In this document: piece by piece, positions 38,701 through 47,587 of the stretch
Layout of the letters: the number at the start of each line of letters is the position of its first letter
Numbering within the stretch: the first letter of the stretch is position 1
Translations under genes and position numbers: made by a program
Assembly: GCF_023983475.1 (NCBI RefSeq)
Contig: NZ_CP092712.1
Location: forward strand, 2,418,001-2,482,000
From: Aliivibrio fischeri ATCC 7744 = JCM 18803 = DSM 507
GTDB lineage: Bacteria; Pseudomonadota; Gammaproteobacteria; Enterobacterales; Vibrionaceae
Reading direction: 5' to 3'
DNA length: 64,000 nt
Notes under the pieces: generated by a model
What the model was told of the DNA's origin: nothing
The model's database searches: none
What the model saw: the letters and a program-made list of their open reading frames with translations, nothing else

Positions 38701-40331
38701 TAATGATGTTGCTCCAAAGAACGGTTAACAATAATTAATGGAATTAACCCCACTAAAACCAATAGCACCGCAGGCATCGCTGCGATCTCTAGTTGCTCAT
38801 CAGAAGCAAAATTAAACACGTAAGTTGCCAGTGTTTCAAAATTAAATGGGCGCAATAATAACGCCGCGTTAAGCTCTTTCATTGTCTCAATGAACACTAA
38901 AAGCCCCGCAATTAAACAGCCACGACGAATCAAAGGAAAATGTACTCGACACAGCATAGACCAAGTCCCACATCCCAATGTGCGAGAAGCCATATCTAAT
39001 GATGGCGGTATCTTATTTAAGTTACTTTCAATAGAACCGATAGCGACCGCTGAAAATCGAGTTACAGAAGCAAAAATTAACGCAAAAATAGAACCGGAGA
39101 AAATCAGCCCAATAACCCCAAAGCCAAACTGTTTTGATACATCATTAATAAAATGGTCCAAACCAATCATAGGTAGCATAACGCCAATAGCTAAAACCGT
39201 TCCCGGTACAGCATAACCCAATGAAGCCAAACGCATAGGAATAACGCTCCATTTACTCGCAGGCTTTAAGCGACGTAAGAAATTAACCACAACAGCAATG
39301 ATTACGGCAATAACGGCAGAAATACTGGAGACATATAAACTATTGATGGCATATTCTTGAAATTCTGCAGTCCAACTTTGCTCAAAGTAATCAATGGCAT
39401 AACTGATTAACTGCATTAATGGGAAAATAAAAGCTATCGAAACAAGTCCCCAACACCAAATAAAGGCGCTCCACTTTTTCCAACCATGCAGCTGATATTG
39501 AAATTCCTCGCTAGTATTAAATTTTTCTTGGAACATTTTTTGTTTACGGCGGCTATAACGTTCACCACTGATCAACAATAAAATACCCATCAGCATAAAA
39601 GCAGAAACCTTGGCAGCCGCATTCAAATTTGAATAACCAAGCCAAGTATCATAAACCGCCGTCGTTAACGTATTAACCGCAAAATAGCTCACAGTACCAA
39701 AATCCCCTAATGCCTCCATTGCAACTAATGACAGTGCAACAGCAATCGATGGTCTAGCAAGAGGTAAAGAAATACGTTTAAAACTTTCCCAAGGTGTACA
39801 TTTTAGTAAGCGTGCTGATTGTAACAAACTGATGTTTTGTTCCATAAAAGCTGCGCGAGCTAATAAATATACATAAGGGTACAAAACTAAAGACATAACT
39901 AAGATGGCACCAGTTAATGTACGAATATCTGGGAACCAATAATCGCTATAAGACTGCCAGCCAAAAATATCACGTAATAACACTTGTATTGGACCAGCAA
40001 AATCTAACCAATCCGTATAGATGTACCCAACGATATAAGCAGGCATAGCAAGAGGCAAAACCAAAGCCCATTGTAAAATGGAAGAGCTAGGAATACGGCA
40101 CATAGCCATAAACCACGCAGAAGGAACACCCAAAATAAGAGAGAAGAACATCGCACCAAACACTAATAAAACCGTGTTGAGTGTGTATGTAGGAAGCACA
40201 GTATTAAACAGATGAGTAAATATATCATCTGTATTACCTAATGCTGTGTATAGGATCGCTAAGATCGGTAAAACCAGTAGCAGAGAAAGACTCCAACTAC
40301 TGGTTTTCCAGAATAATAATTTTTCTTTCAT
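38700..40331 (-). CDS. fbpB: ferric-iron ABC transporter permease (FbpB type)
   Basis: This 543-residue inner-membrane protein is a fused double permease with about twelve helices, as usual for FbpB/SfuB/ThiP. Two EAA-like loops are present, one in each half (SARLLKCTPWESFKRISLPL near residue 185 and ASRTLGCGTWSMLCRVHFPL near 455). It lies 67 bp after fbpA. Confidence 0.9.
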   Translation of the reverse strand: MKEKLLFWKTSSWSLSLLLVLPILAILYTALGNTDDIFTHLFNTVLPTYTLNTVLLVFGAMFFSLILGVPSAWFMAMCRIPSSSILQWALVLPLAMPAYIVGYIYTDWLDFAGPIQVLLRDIFGWQSYSDYWFPDIRTLTGAILVMSLVLYPYVYLLARAAFMEQNISLLQSARLLKCTPWESFKRISLPLARPSIAVALSLVAMEALGDFGTVSYFAVNTLTTAVYDTWLGYSNLNAAAKVSAFMLMGILLLISGERYSRRKQKMFQEKFNTSEEFQYQLHGWKKWSAFIWCWGLVSIAFIFPLMQLISYAIDYFEQSWTAEFQEYAINSLYVSSISAVIAVIIAVVVNFLRRLKPASKWSVIPMRLASLGYAVPGTVLAIGVMLPMIGLDHFINDVSKQFGFGVIGLIFSGSIFALIFASVTRFSAVAIGSIESNLNKIPPSLDMASRTLGCGTWSMLCRVHFPLIRRGCLIAGLLVFIETMKELNAALLLRPFNFETLATYVFNFASDEQLEIAAMPAVLLVLVGLIPLIIVNRSLEQHH

Positions 40332-40398
40332 TGCCTAAACTGCAAGGCTCTTATAAAAATGATGAGGTATTGTTACCTCACCATTATTAAATATCAAA

Positions 40399-41412
40399 TT
40401 AAAGATCGAATTTAACTTCATCTAAAAGCTTAATCGCTTTTGTATGGTTATCTGCGATTTCATCTAAAGAAAGTGTATCCGCTTTAAAATCTCCCCAAGA
40501 GGCAACTAACTCTGAACGCTTCACACCTGGTTTTACAGGGTATTCATAATTAACTTCAGCATACATACCTTGTGCTACATCACCAGTTAAGAACTCCATT
40601 AATTTTAATGCGTTATCTTTATTCGGTGCATATTTTGCCATCGCCATACCACTCACATTCACATGTGTACCGTCAGTATTTTGATTTGGGAAGTTAATGT
40701 ATACCGACTCAGCCCAAGAAACTTGCTTTGGATCGTTAACCATTTTGCCTAAGTAGTAACTATTACCTAAAGCAAGATCACAAAGACCTTCTTTAATCGC
40801 TTTAACTTGTGCACGATCATTACCCTGAGGCTTACGAGCAAGGTTCGATTTTACGCCTTCTAACCACGTTTTCGCTTCTGCTTCACCATGATGAGCAATC
40901 ATTGAAGAAACAAGAGATACATTGTAAGGATGCTTACCACTACGAGTACAAATCTTACCTTTCCATTCTGGCTTAGCTAAATCAGCATAATCAAAATCAG
41001 CACCTAATTTACCCACACGGTCACGAGATGAATAAACGTTACGAGCGCGAAGTGTTAGAGCAAACCACTCATCTTCAGCATCACGATATTGTGCAGGAAC
41101 ATTTGCATCAATAACTTTACTATCAACAGGTTGAACTAAATTTTTATTAGTTAATTCAGCTAAACGGCTAATATCAGTTGTTAAAATAACATCAGCAGGG
41201 CTTAATTCCCCTTCTTGAGCCAATTTCTCAGCTAAACCTTTTTTAGCGAATTTAACATTAACCTGAATACCGGTCTCTTTTGTGAACTCTTTAAACATAG
41301 GCTCAACTAAGAAAGGTTGGCGGTAAGAGTAAACGTTAACTTCTTCAGCAGCCATAACACTTGGTGCAAACATACCTGCAATTAAAGCAGAAACTGATAG
41401 TAATTTTTTCAT
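40399..41412 (-). CDS. fbpA: ferric-iron ABC transporter substrate-binding protein (FbpA type)
   Basis: The 337-residue periplasmic protein binds Fe(III). It has a signal peptide (MKKLLSVSALIAGMFAPSVMA, cleavage near residue 21) and the adjacent tyrosine pair in GNSYYLGKM that coordinates iron in FbpA proteins. The ATG follows AAAGGAAT. A Fur-like box lies about 30-50 bp upstream, supporting iron-repressed expression. Confidence 0.92.
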   Translation of the reverse strand: MKKLLSVSALIAGMFAPSVMAAEEVNVYSYRQPFLVEPMFKEFTKETGIQVNVKFAKKGLAEKLAQEGELSPADVILTTDISRLAELTNKNLVQPVDSKVIDANVPAQYRDAEDEWFALTLRARNVYSSRDRVGKLGADFDYADLAKPEWKGKICTRSGKHPYNVSLVSSMIAHHGEAEAKTWLEGVKSNLARKPQGNDRAQVKAIKEGLCDLALGNSYYLGKMVNDPKQVSWAESVYINFPNQNTDGTHVNVSGMAMAKYAPNKDNALKLMEFLTGDVAQGMYAEVNYEYPVKPGVKRSELVASWGDFKADTLSLDEIADNHTKAIKLLDEVKFDL

Positions 41413-41442
41413 GTTATTCCTTTAAAATCTTTACTTATAAAT

Positions 41443-41461
41443 GCTAATAAGAATAATTATC
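41443..41461 (-). promoter_or_regulatory. Fur-like box upstream of fbpA
   Basis: The minus strand reads GATAATTATTCTTATTAGC, agreeing at 14 of 19 positions with the classic Fur box GATAATGATAATCATTATC, and lies 31-49 bp before the fbpA start codon. Confidence 0.65.
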
Positions 41462-41520
41462 AATATCGACATTATACGAAGAGATTTTAAAATGGCAATG
41501 ATCCAATTTCATTTTTATCA

Positions 41521-41553
41521 AAAAAAGCCCTAATACGTTCGTATTAGGGCTCT
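41521..41553 (-). terminator. terminator after amtB
   Basis: AGCCCTAATACG and CGTATTAGGGCT form a 12-bp near-perfect stem. On the minus strand it is followed by eight T-rich bases. It belongs to the same GCCCTAAT stem type as the terminators at 10257 and 54398-54807. Confidence 0.85.
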
Positions 41554-41579
41554 TGAATTTGTAAGGAAATATTAACTTT

Positions 41580-42809
41580 CTATTTTACACTTACAAACTC
41601 TGGATAAGCATCGATACCACAATCATGTACATCCATACCTTCAAGCTCCTCTTCCTCAGTTACTCGAATACCAACGGTTGCTTTCAGCACTGCCCACACA
41701 GCTAAACTTGCACCAAATACCCATGCGAAGATCACAACAGCACCAAGTAGTTGCGCTCCAAATGTGGCATCAGAGTTACTCAAAGGAACCACCATTAAGC
41801 CAAAGAAGCCACACACACCATGAACAGAAATAGCACCTACAGGATCATCAATTTTAATTTTATCAAAACCAACAATACTAAATACAACCAGAGCTCCAGC
41901 GACTGCACCAACACTTACAGCAGCTAATGGTGACGGTGATAACGGATCTGCAGTGATAGCAACTAAACCTGCTAATGCCCCATTTAATACCATGGTTAAA
42001 TCAGCTTTACCCCATGTGCTCTTACATACAAATAATGCCGTAATTGCTCCTGCCGCCGCTGCTGCATTCGTATTCAAAAAGATCTGTCCGACCGCCGTTG
42101 CATTCTCAAAGTCAGAAACCATTAACTGAGAGCCGCCATTAAAACCAAACCAACCAAACCATAAAATAAAAGTACCCAGTGTAGCTAAAGGCATATTTGA
42201 ACCTGGAATTGGATATATTTGACCTTTCTTACCGTACTTACCTTTACGAGCCCCTAGTAATAGAACGCCTGCAAGCGCCGCAGATGCACCAGCCATATGA
42301 ACGATACCTGAGCCAGCAAAGTCACTGAATCCTGCTTCTGATAGGAAGCCACCACCCCATGTCCAATAACCTTCCATTGGATAAATAAAAGCGGTTAAAA
42401 TCGCTGAAAAAATAAGGAATGACCATAGCTTCATACGCTCAGCAACCGCTCCTGAAACCACAGACATTGCAGTAGCTACAAACACCACCTGGAAGAAAAA
42501 GTCTGATTCTAATGAATGATCGGCACCTTCAGCCTGTGTACCAATTAAGGTTCCTATCGAAGGTAAAAAACCACCTGAGCCGTTATCAACATACATAATG
42601 TTATAACCAACCACTAAATACGTGGTACAAGCGATTGCATATAAACAGATATTTTTAGTTAGGATCTCTGTTGTATTTTTTGAACGAACTAAACCTGCTT
42701 CTAGCATGGCAAACCCTGCTGCCATCCACATAACTAATGCACCTGACATCAAAAAGAAGAAGGTATCTAACGCATAACGAAGTTCTGATACTGTTGTTGA
42801 AAGTTCCAT
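41580..42809 (-). CDS. amtB: ammonium transporter
   Basis: The 409-residue inner-membrane channel conducts ammonium/ammonia. Eleven helices are expected; family motifs include MWMAAGFAMLEAGLVRSKN near the start, GAVAERMKLW, DFAGSGIVHMAGASAALAG with the first pore His, and HGVCGFFGLM with the second. No N-terminal signal peptide, unlike E. coli AmtB. It follows the P-II gene by 17 bp; such pairs are co-regulated, and the P-II trimer plugs the channel when nitrogen is sufficient. Confidence 0.94.
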   Translation of the reverse strand: MELSTTVSELRYALDTFFFLMSGALVMWMAAGFAMLEAGLVRSKNTTEILTKNICLYAIACTTYLVVGYNIMYVDNGSGGFLPSIGTLIGTQAEGADHSLESDFFFQVVFVATAMSVVSGAVAERMKLWSFLIFSAILTAFIYPMEGYWTWGGGFLSEAGFSDFAGSGIVHMAGASAALAGVLLLGARKGKYGKKGQIYPIPGSNMPLATLGTFILWFGWFGFNGGSQLMVSDFENATAVGQIFLNTNAAAAAGAITALFVCKSTWGKADLTMVLNGALAGLVAITADPLSPSPLAAVSVGAVAGALVVFSIVGFDKIKIDDPVGAISVHGVCGFFGLMVVPLSNSDATFGAQLLGAVVIFAWVFGASLAVWAVLKATVGIRVTEEEELEGMDVHDCGIDAYPEFVSVK

Positions 42810-42826
42810 AATATAGTCCTCTATCC

Positions 42827-43168
<342 letters not shown>

Positions 43169-43206
43169 TCAGTCCCTTGAATTTATTTGTTACTTATCCT
43201 TAACAA

Positions 43207-43222
43207 TTCAATCGGTATGCCA
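43207..43222 (-). promoter_or_regulatory. sigma-54-like promoter for glnK-amtB
   Basis: The minus strand reads TGGCATACCGATTGAA, close to the -24/-12 consensus TGGCAC-N5-TTGCA with one change in each element. It lies about 42-57 bp before the glnK start, which fits NtrC-controlled glnK-amtB operons. I did not identify clear NtrC sites. Confidence 0.5.
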
Positions 43223-43278
43223 ACATTAAAAATAATTATTATTCAATAAGATAGGGAATTGCAGAGTAACAAAACAAA

Positions 43279-43307
43279 AAAGGCCGCACTAATATAGTGC
43301 AGCCTTT
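43279..43307 (-). terminator. terminator after yacL
   Basis: On the minus strand AAAGGCTGCACTA and TAGTGCGGCCTTT form a 13-bp stem with one mismatch or wobble position, followed by TTTTGTTTTG. Confidence 0.75.
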
Positions 43308-43327
43308 CCCTATCAATGAGCATTAGA

Positions 43328-43696
43328 TTAAAAACGATTTATAAATGCTTCCCAGCTTTGAAGCATAGTTTCAAAATCTTCTAATCCACATACTGATATA
43401 CATTCATCATCATACATATGAATATCTTCTTCGAACTCTTCATCAGATTGTTCAAACAATGCGTTCTCTTGAACAATGACTTCTTGATCGCTCAATACTA
43501 ATGTCATCACCTTGCCTGATAACGTCCACTCATCCTGTGTATTTTTAATTAAAGCGATGTGCTTATATATTTCTGCGAGTAAATCCGTATTTTTCGCTAC
43601 ATCTTCAACTAACCAACGTCCCATGGCTTCATGCCCCATAGAAAAATTCGCATGGTATGTACCCTCAAGGGTATTTTTCTTAAATTCGTAATCCAT
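43328..43696 (-). CDS. yacL: YacL/UPF0231 family protein
   Basis: This 122-residue acidic cytoplasmic protein matches the UPF0231 family: MDYEF at the start, FSMGHEAMGRWLVEDV, and a very acidic C-terminal part with DDECISVCGLEDF. Function is unknown. In E. coli yacL sits beside acnB; here a three-gene glycerate module separates the two. I chose the ATG at 43696, five codons inside the longest frame, because MDYEF is the family start and AGGA lies 9 bp before it. Confidence 0.85.
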   Translation of the reverse strand: MDYEFKKNTLEGTYHANFSMGHEAMGRWLVEDVAKNTDLLAEIYKHIALIKNTQDEWTLSGKVMTLVLSDQEVIVQENALFEQSDEEFEEDIHMYDDECISVCGLEDFETMLQSWEAFINRF

Positions 43697-43838
43697 CGGA
43701 TATCCTAACAATTATATCGGCGTTAACTCACACGTTTTGGATCAAAGACAATGCCGAGCTCTTTTACTCCAGTATAATCTTATCCCTATTTTTTTTATAG
43801 CTAACTCCCTCCTTTCTTAATAGCTAAAAGGTTTAAAG

Positions 43839-44984
43839 ATGCAGTTAACCACAATGATCGCCAAACAAATTGTTGAGCGTTCAATGAAAATTATCAAACA
43901 CTCTGTCAATGTGATGGATGAGTATGGTGTGATTATTGGTTCAGGGGACCCATCAAGATTAAACTGTCGCCATGAAGGAGCGATACTCGCTATTAATGAA
44001 AATCGAGAAGTTGAAATCGATTACTCTACAGCTCAACAATTACGTGGTGTAAAAGCTGGGATTAACTTACCCATTGTGTTTCAAAATAAGGTTATTGGGG
44101 TTGTTGGTATTTCTGGAAAACCTTCAGAAATCCAACAGTACGGTGAGTTAGTAAAAATGACCGCCGAACTTATCATTGAGCAAGCCGCTTTAATGACAGA
44201 AATCCAGTGGTCTAAACGTCACAAAGAAGAATTAGTTCTACAATTAATTCAACCATCAGACTTAAATACACAACAGCTTTATTCAATTGCTGAACGATTA
44301 GAACTCGATCTTAATCAACCACGAATCGCAACCATCATTAAGGTAGATTCTTTTAATGGTGAAAACCTTTCTCTCAGCCATCTTCAAAAATTAGTTCATT
44401 TATTAGAATATCCAGAGCGCGATAATTTAGTGGCAATCAGCTCCGTGACCTTAAACGAAGTTGTGGTATTAAAACCAATTACATTAACGGATACAGGATG
44501 GAATAGAAGCCATGAAGAAAAAAGGATCCGCCAATTATTTCAACGCATCTCCCATGATGAGAAATTCACAATAAAAATAGCATTGGGTGATTACTTTCCA
44601 AATCTAGAAGGACTAGCGCAATCTTATATGACAGCAAAAGCGACCATGAGTACTGCTAATGCTAAACATCGCATTTTATTTTTCCAAGATAACAAGTTAC
44701 CCGTTTTAATTAATGGACTAAAATCCGATACTTGGCGAATGGAACAATTAAAGCAACCTATCGTTAATCTTCAAAAAGCAGATCCTAAAGGGATATTACT
44801 CAAAACCCTTAAAGCCTTTTTTAATCATAATTGTGATTCAGCTCAAACCTGTAAATCACTCCATATTCATAGAAATACACTTCGTTATCGACTTGATAAA
44901 ATAAACAAAGAAACTGGCTTAGATATCAATAAGATAAATGATTCTACCTATTTATATCTTGCTTCATTAATGAGTAATAAATAA
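43839..44984 (+). CDS. CdaR-family transcriptional regulator
   Basis: The 381-residue protein has the N-terminal putative sugar-diacid recognition domain (about 4-137, beginning MIAKQIVERSMKIIKHSVNVMDEYGVIIGSGDP-type sequence), a middle GGDEF-like region, and the C-terminal PucR-type helix-turn-helix (about 318-375, with HIHRNTLRYRLDKI). E. coli CdaR activates glucarate, galactarate and glycerate genes. Lying directly upstream of a GntP permease and a glycerate kinase in the same direction, it most likely activates them in response to D-glycerate. Confidence 0.88.
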   Translation: MQLTTMIAKQIVERSMKIIKHSVNVMDEYGVIIGSGDPSRLNCRHEGAILAINENREVEIDYSTAQQLRGVKAGINLPIVFQNKVIGVVGISGKPSEIQQYGELVKMTAELIIEQAALMTEIQWSKRHKEELVLQLIQPSDLNTQQLYSIAERLELDLNQPRIATIIKVDSFNGENLSLSHLQKLVHLLEYPERDNLVAISSVTLNEVVVLKPITLTDTGWNRSHEEKRIRQLFQRISHDEKFTIKIALGDYFPNLEGLAQSYMTAKATMSTANAKHRILFFQDNKLPVLINGLKSDTWRMEQLKQPIVNLQKADPKGILLKTLKAFFNHNCDSAQTCKSLHIHRNTLRYRLDKINKETGLDINKINDSTYLYLASLMSNK

Positions 44985-45111
44985 CACTCAATTTGTGCAA
45001 CTGCATAATGAATTAAATATTTAACTCATGAAATTTGGGCATTCGACTAAAGCATATTGATAACGATAACGTTAGATTACCGACATCTTAATTATTAAAT
45101 GGAACGTTAAT

Positions 45112-46377
45112 ATGATCGAAGTATCTACCCTAGGCGCTATTTCAGCGCTCGTTGTTGCTATCGCCCTCATCCTTAAAAAGGTCCCGCCTGCTTATGGCAT
45201 GATTATTGGTGCTCTAATTGGTGGTATTGTCGGTGGCGTTTCATTAACAGATACAGTTAACTTGATGATTGGCGGTGCTCAAGGAATTGTTACCGCTGTT
45301 TTACGAATTCTTGCAGCTGGTGTTCTTGCTGGTGTATTAATTGAATCAGGTGCCGCAACCTCTATTGCAGAAACCATAGTAAAAAAAGTAGGCGAAACCA
45401 GAGCACTACTAGCATTAGCGGTTGCAACAATGATCTTAACGGCTGTGGGGGTTTTCGTAGACGTTGCTGTAATTACTGTTGCTCCTATTGCACTTGCGAT
45501 TGCTCAGCGTGCAGACCTATCTAAAATGGCTATCTTATTAGCGATGGTTGGCGGCGGTAAAGCTGGTAACGTAATGTCACCTAACCCAAATGCGATTGCG
45601 GCAGCCGATGCTTTTAATGTGCCTTTAACTTCAGTGATGGCAGCTGGTGTTATCCCTGGATTATTTGGGTTAGTCTTTGCTTATTTCATCGCTAAAAAAC
45701 TTGTCAATAAAGGCAGTAAAGTCCAAGCTCATGAAGTGGTTTCTGTTGATCATTCTCGCCTACCTAGTTTTACTACTTCAATCGTAGCCCCTCTTGTTGC
45801 CATCAGTCTTTTAGCCCTACGCCCAATAGCGGGTATTAATGTCGATCCCCTCATTGCTCTTCCTTTAGGCGGTCTACTGGGTGCTGTTGCAATGGGACGC
45901 TTTAGAGATACCAATCATTTTGCAGTCTCTGGCTTAACTCGTATGGCTCCTGTTGCTGTAATGCTACTTGGTACCGGTACATTAGCAGGTATCATTGCAA
46001 ACTCAGGGTTGAAATCTGGCCTTATAGATATCTTAACGGCTTCTGGACTTCCATCTTATCTACTTGCTCCGATTTCTGGTGCCATGATGTCGTTAGCAAC
46101 AGCATCAACAACCGCAGGTACTGCCGTTGCAGCAAGTGTATTTAGTCACACAATTCTAGAACTTGGCGTTCCAGCTCTTGCTGGTGCTGCAATGATTCAC
46201 GCTGGTGCAACCGTATTAGATCACATGCCACACGGTAGTTTCTTCCATGCCACTGGTGGCGCTGTACATATGGATATTAAAGAGCGTTTAAAACTTATTC
46301 CATACGAATCAGCGGTTGGTCTCATGATCGCAACGGTTTCAACCCTCATCTTTGGCGTCTTCGGTTTATTTGTTTAA
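45112..46377 (+). CDS. GntP-family permease (probable D-glycerate/gluconate uptake)
   Basis: The 421-residue inner-membrane protein has twelve or more hydrophobic segments of the GntP/GntT symporter family, with glycine-rich blocks such as PPAYGMIIGALIGGIVGG and AATSIAETIVKKVGETRALLAL and the late motif HAGATVLDHMPHGSFFH. Characterised relatives carry gluconate or other small hydroxy acids with protons. The 12-bp gap to a glycerate kinase suggests glycerate as substrate. Confidence 0.87.
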   Translation: MIEVSTLGAISALVVAIALILKKVPPAYGMIIGALIGGIVGGVSLTDTVNLMIGGAQGIVTAVLRILAAGVLAGVLIESGAATSIAETIVKKVGETRALLALAVATMILTAVGVFVDVAVITVAPIALAIAQRADLSKMAILLAMVGGGKAGNVMSPNPNAIAAADAFNVPLTSVMAAGVIPGLFGLVFAYFIAKKLVNKGSKVQAHEVVSVDHSRLPSFTTSIVAPLVAISLLALRPIAGINVDPLIALPLGGLLGAVAMGRFRDTNHFAVSGLTRMAPVAVMLLGTGTLAGIIANSGLKSGLIDILTASGLPSYLLAPISGAMMSLATASTTAGTAVAASVFSHTILELGVPALAGAAMIHAGATVLDHMPHGSFFHATGGAVHMDIKERLKLIPYESAVGLMIATVSTLIFGVFGLFV

Positions 46378-46389
46378 TAAGGCTATATT

Positions 46390-47520
46390 ATGAAAATCGT
46401 TATTGCTCCTGACTCTTACAAAGAAAGTTTAACGGCGATGGAAGTCGCTACGGCCATTGAAGCTGGATTTAAACAAGTATTACCTCATGCTGAATATATA
46501 AAGTTACCTATGGCCGATGGTGGTGAAGGTACGGTTCAATCACTGATTGATGCAACTGGAGGCTCAATTATCGAGCACACAGTAACTGCGCCTCTTGGTG
46601 AACAAATTACTGGTTTTTATGGATTATTTGGCGATGGCCAAACAGCCATTATCGAGATGGCAGCTGCATCAGGTTTACACCTTGTTGAACCAAGTTTACG
46701 TAACCCTCTAAATACCACTACTTATGGTACTGGCGAACTAATTAAAGCGGCGCTTGATAAAGGTGTAAAACACATCATTGTAGGAATCGGCGGTAGTGCG
46801 ACTAATGATGGCGGCATTGGCATGGCTCAAGCACTTGGTATCAAACTTCTGGATAAAGATGGTAATGATCTTGCTTTTGGTGGAGGTTCGTTAGCACAGC
46901 TTGTAACGATCGATACATCAAATAAAGATCCTCGTCTTGATGATATTACACTTGAAGTTGCATGCGATGTTGATAACCCACTGTGTGGACCTAAAGGTGC
47001 TTCTTTCGTGTTTGGCCCACAAAAAGGGGCAACTCCTGAGATGGTTAGCACGTTAGATAACAATCTAAGCCATTATGCCGATATAATGAAAGATCAACTT
47101 GATAAAGACGTAAAAGACACTGCCGGAGCTGGCGCTGCAGGTGGGCTTGGTGCCGCCTTACTTGGTTTATTTAGTGCAACTCTGCGTCCTGGTATTGAAA
47201 TCGTAATGGATGCCGTAAATCTATCAGATGTTGTATCAAGTGCCGATCTTGTTATCACTGGAGAAGGTCGAATCGATAGCCAAACTATTCATGGAAAAAC
47301 ACCGATTGGCGTAGCAAGAACAGCGAAAAAATTTGATTTACCTGTTATTGGTATTGCAGGTTGTTTATCTGATGATTGTGCAATTGTTCATGAGTATGGT
47401 ATTGATGCAGTATTTAGTGTTGTGCCTCGCTCAGTGTCTCTTGAGCTTGCATTAAAAGAAGCCGCTATTAACGTAGAAAATACCGCTCGTAATGTTGCAG
47501 CAATATATTCAATGAAATAG
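46390..47520 (+). CDS. glycerate kinase (GarK/GlxK type)
   Basis: The 376-residue enzyme phosphorylates D-glycerate, giving 2-phosphoglycerate in characterised GarK/GlxK enzymes, which enters glycolysis. Family motifs are MKIVIAPDSYKESLTA at the start, LPMADGGEGTV near residue 40, IVGIGGSATNDGGIGMAQALG near 135, and VITGEGRIDSQT near 290. It is co-transcribed with the permease. No tartronate-semialdehyde reductase or diacid dehydratase gene is nearby, so free glycerate is a likely substrate. Confidence 0.93.
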   Translation: MKIVIAPDSYKESLTAMEVATAIEAGFKQVLPHAEYIKLPMADGGEGTVQSLIDATGGSIIEHTVTAPLGEQITGFYGLFGDGQTAIIEMAAASGLHLVEPSLRNPLNTTTYGTGELIKAALDKGVKHIIVGIGGSATNDGGIGMAQALGIKLLDKDGNDLAFGGGSLAQLVTIDTSNKDPRLDDITLEVACDVDNPLCGPKGASFVFGPQKGATPEMVSTLDNNLSHYADIMKDQLDKDVKDTAGAGAAGGLGAALLGLFSATLRPGIEIVMDAVNLSDVVSSADLVITGEGRIDSQTIHGKTPIGVARTAKKFDLPVIGIAGCLSDDCAIVHEYGIDAVFSVVPRSVSLELALKEAAINVENTARNVAAIYSMK

Positions 47521-47542
47521 GTAAGTATCCAGCCCTCTAAAT

Positions 47543-47569
47543 AAAAAAGCAGCCAATTGGCTGCTTTTT
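47543..47569. terminator. bidirectional terminator between glycerate kinase and acnB
   Basis: AAAAAGCAGCCAATTGGCTGCTTTTT is nearly perfectly symmetric, with A-tract and T-tract on the two sides, serving both converging genes. Confidence 0.9.
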
Positions 47570-47587
47570 GTATTTATGAAGATAAGG

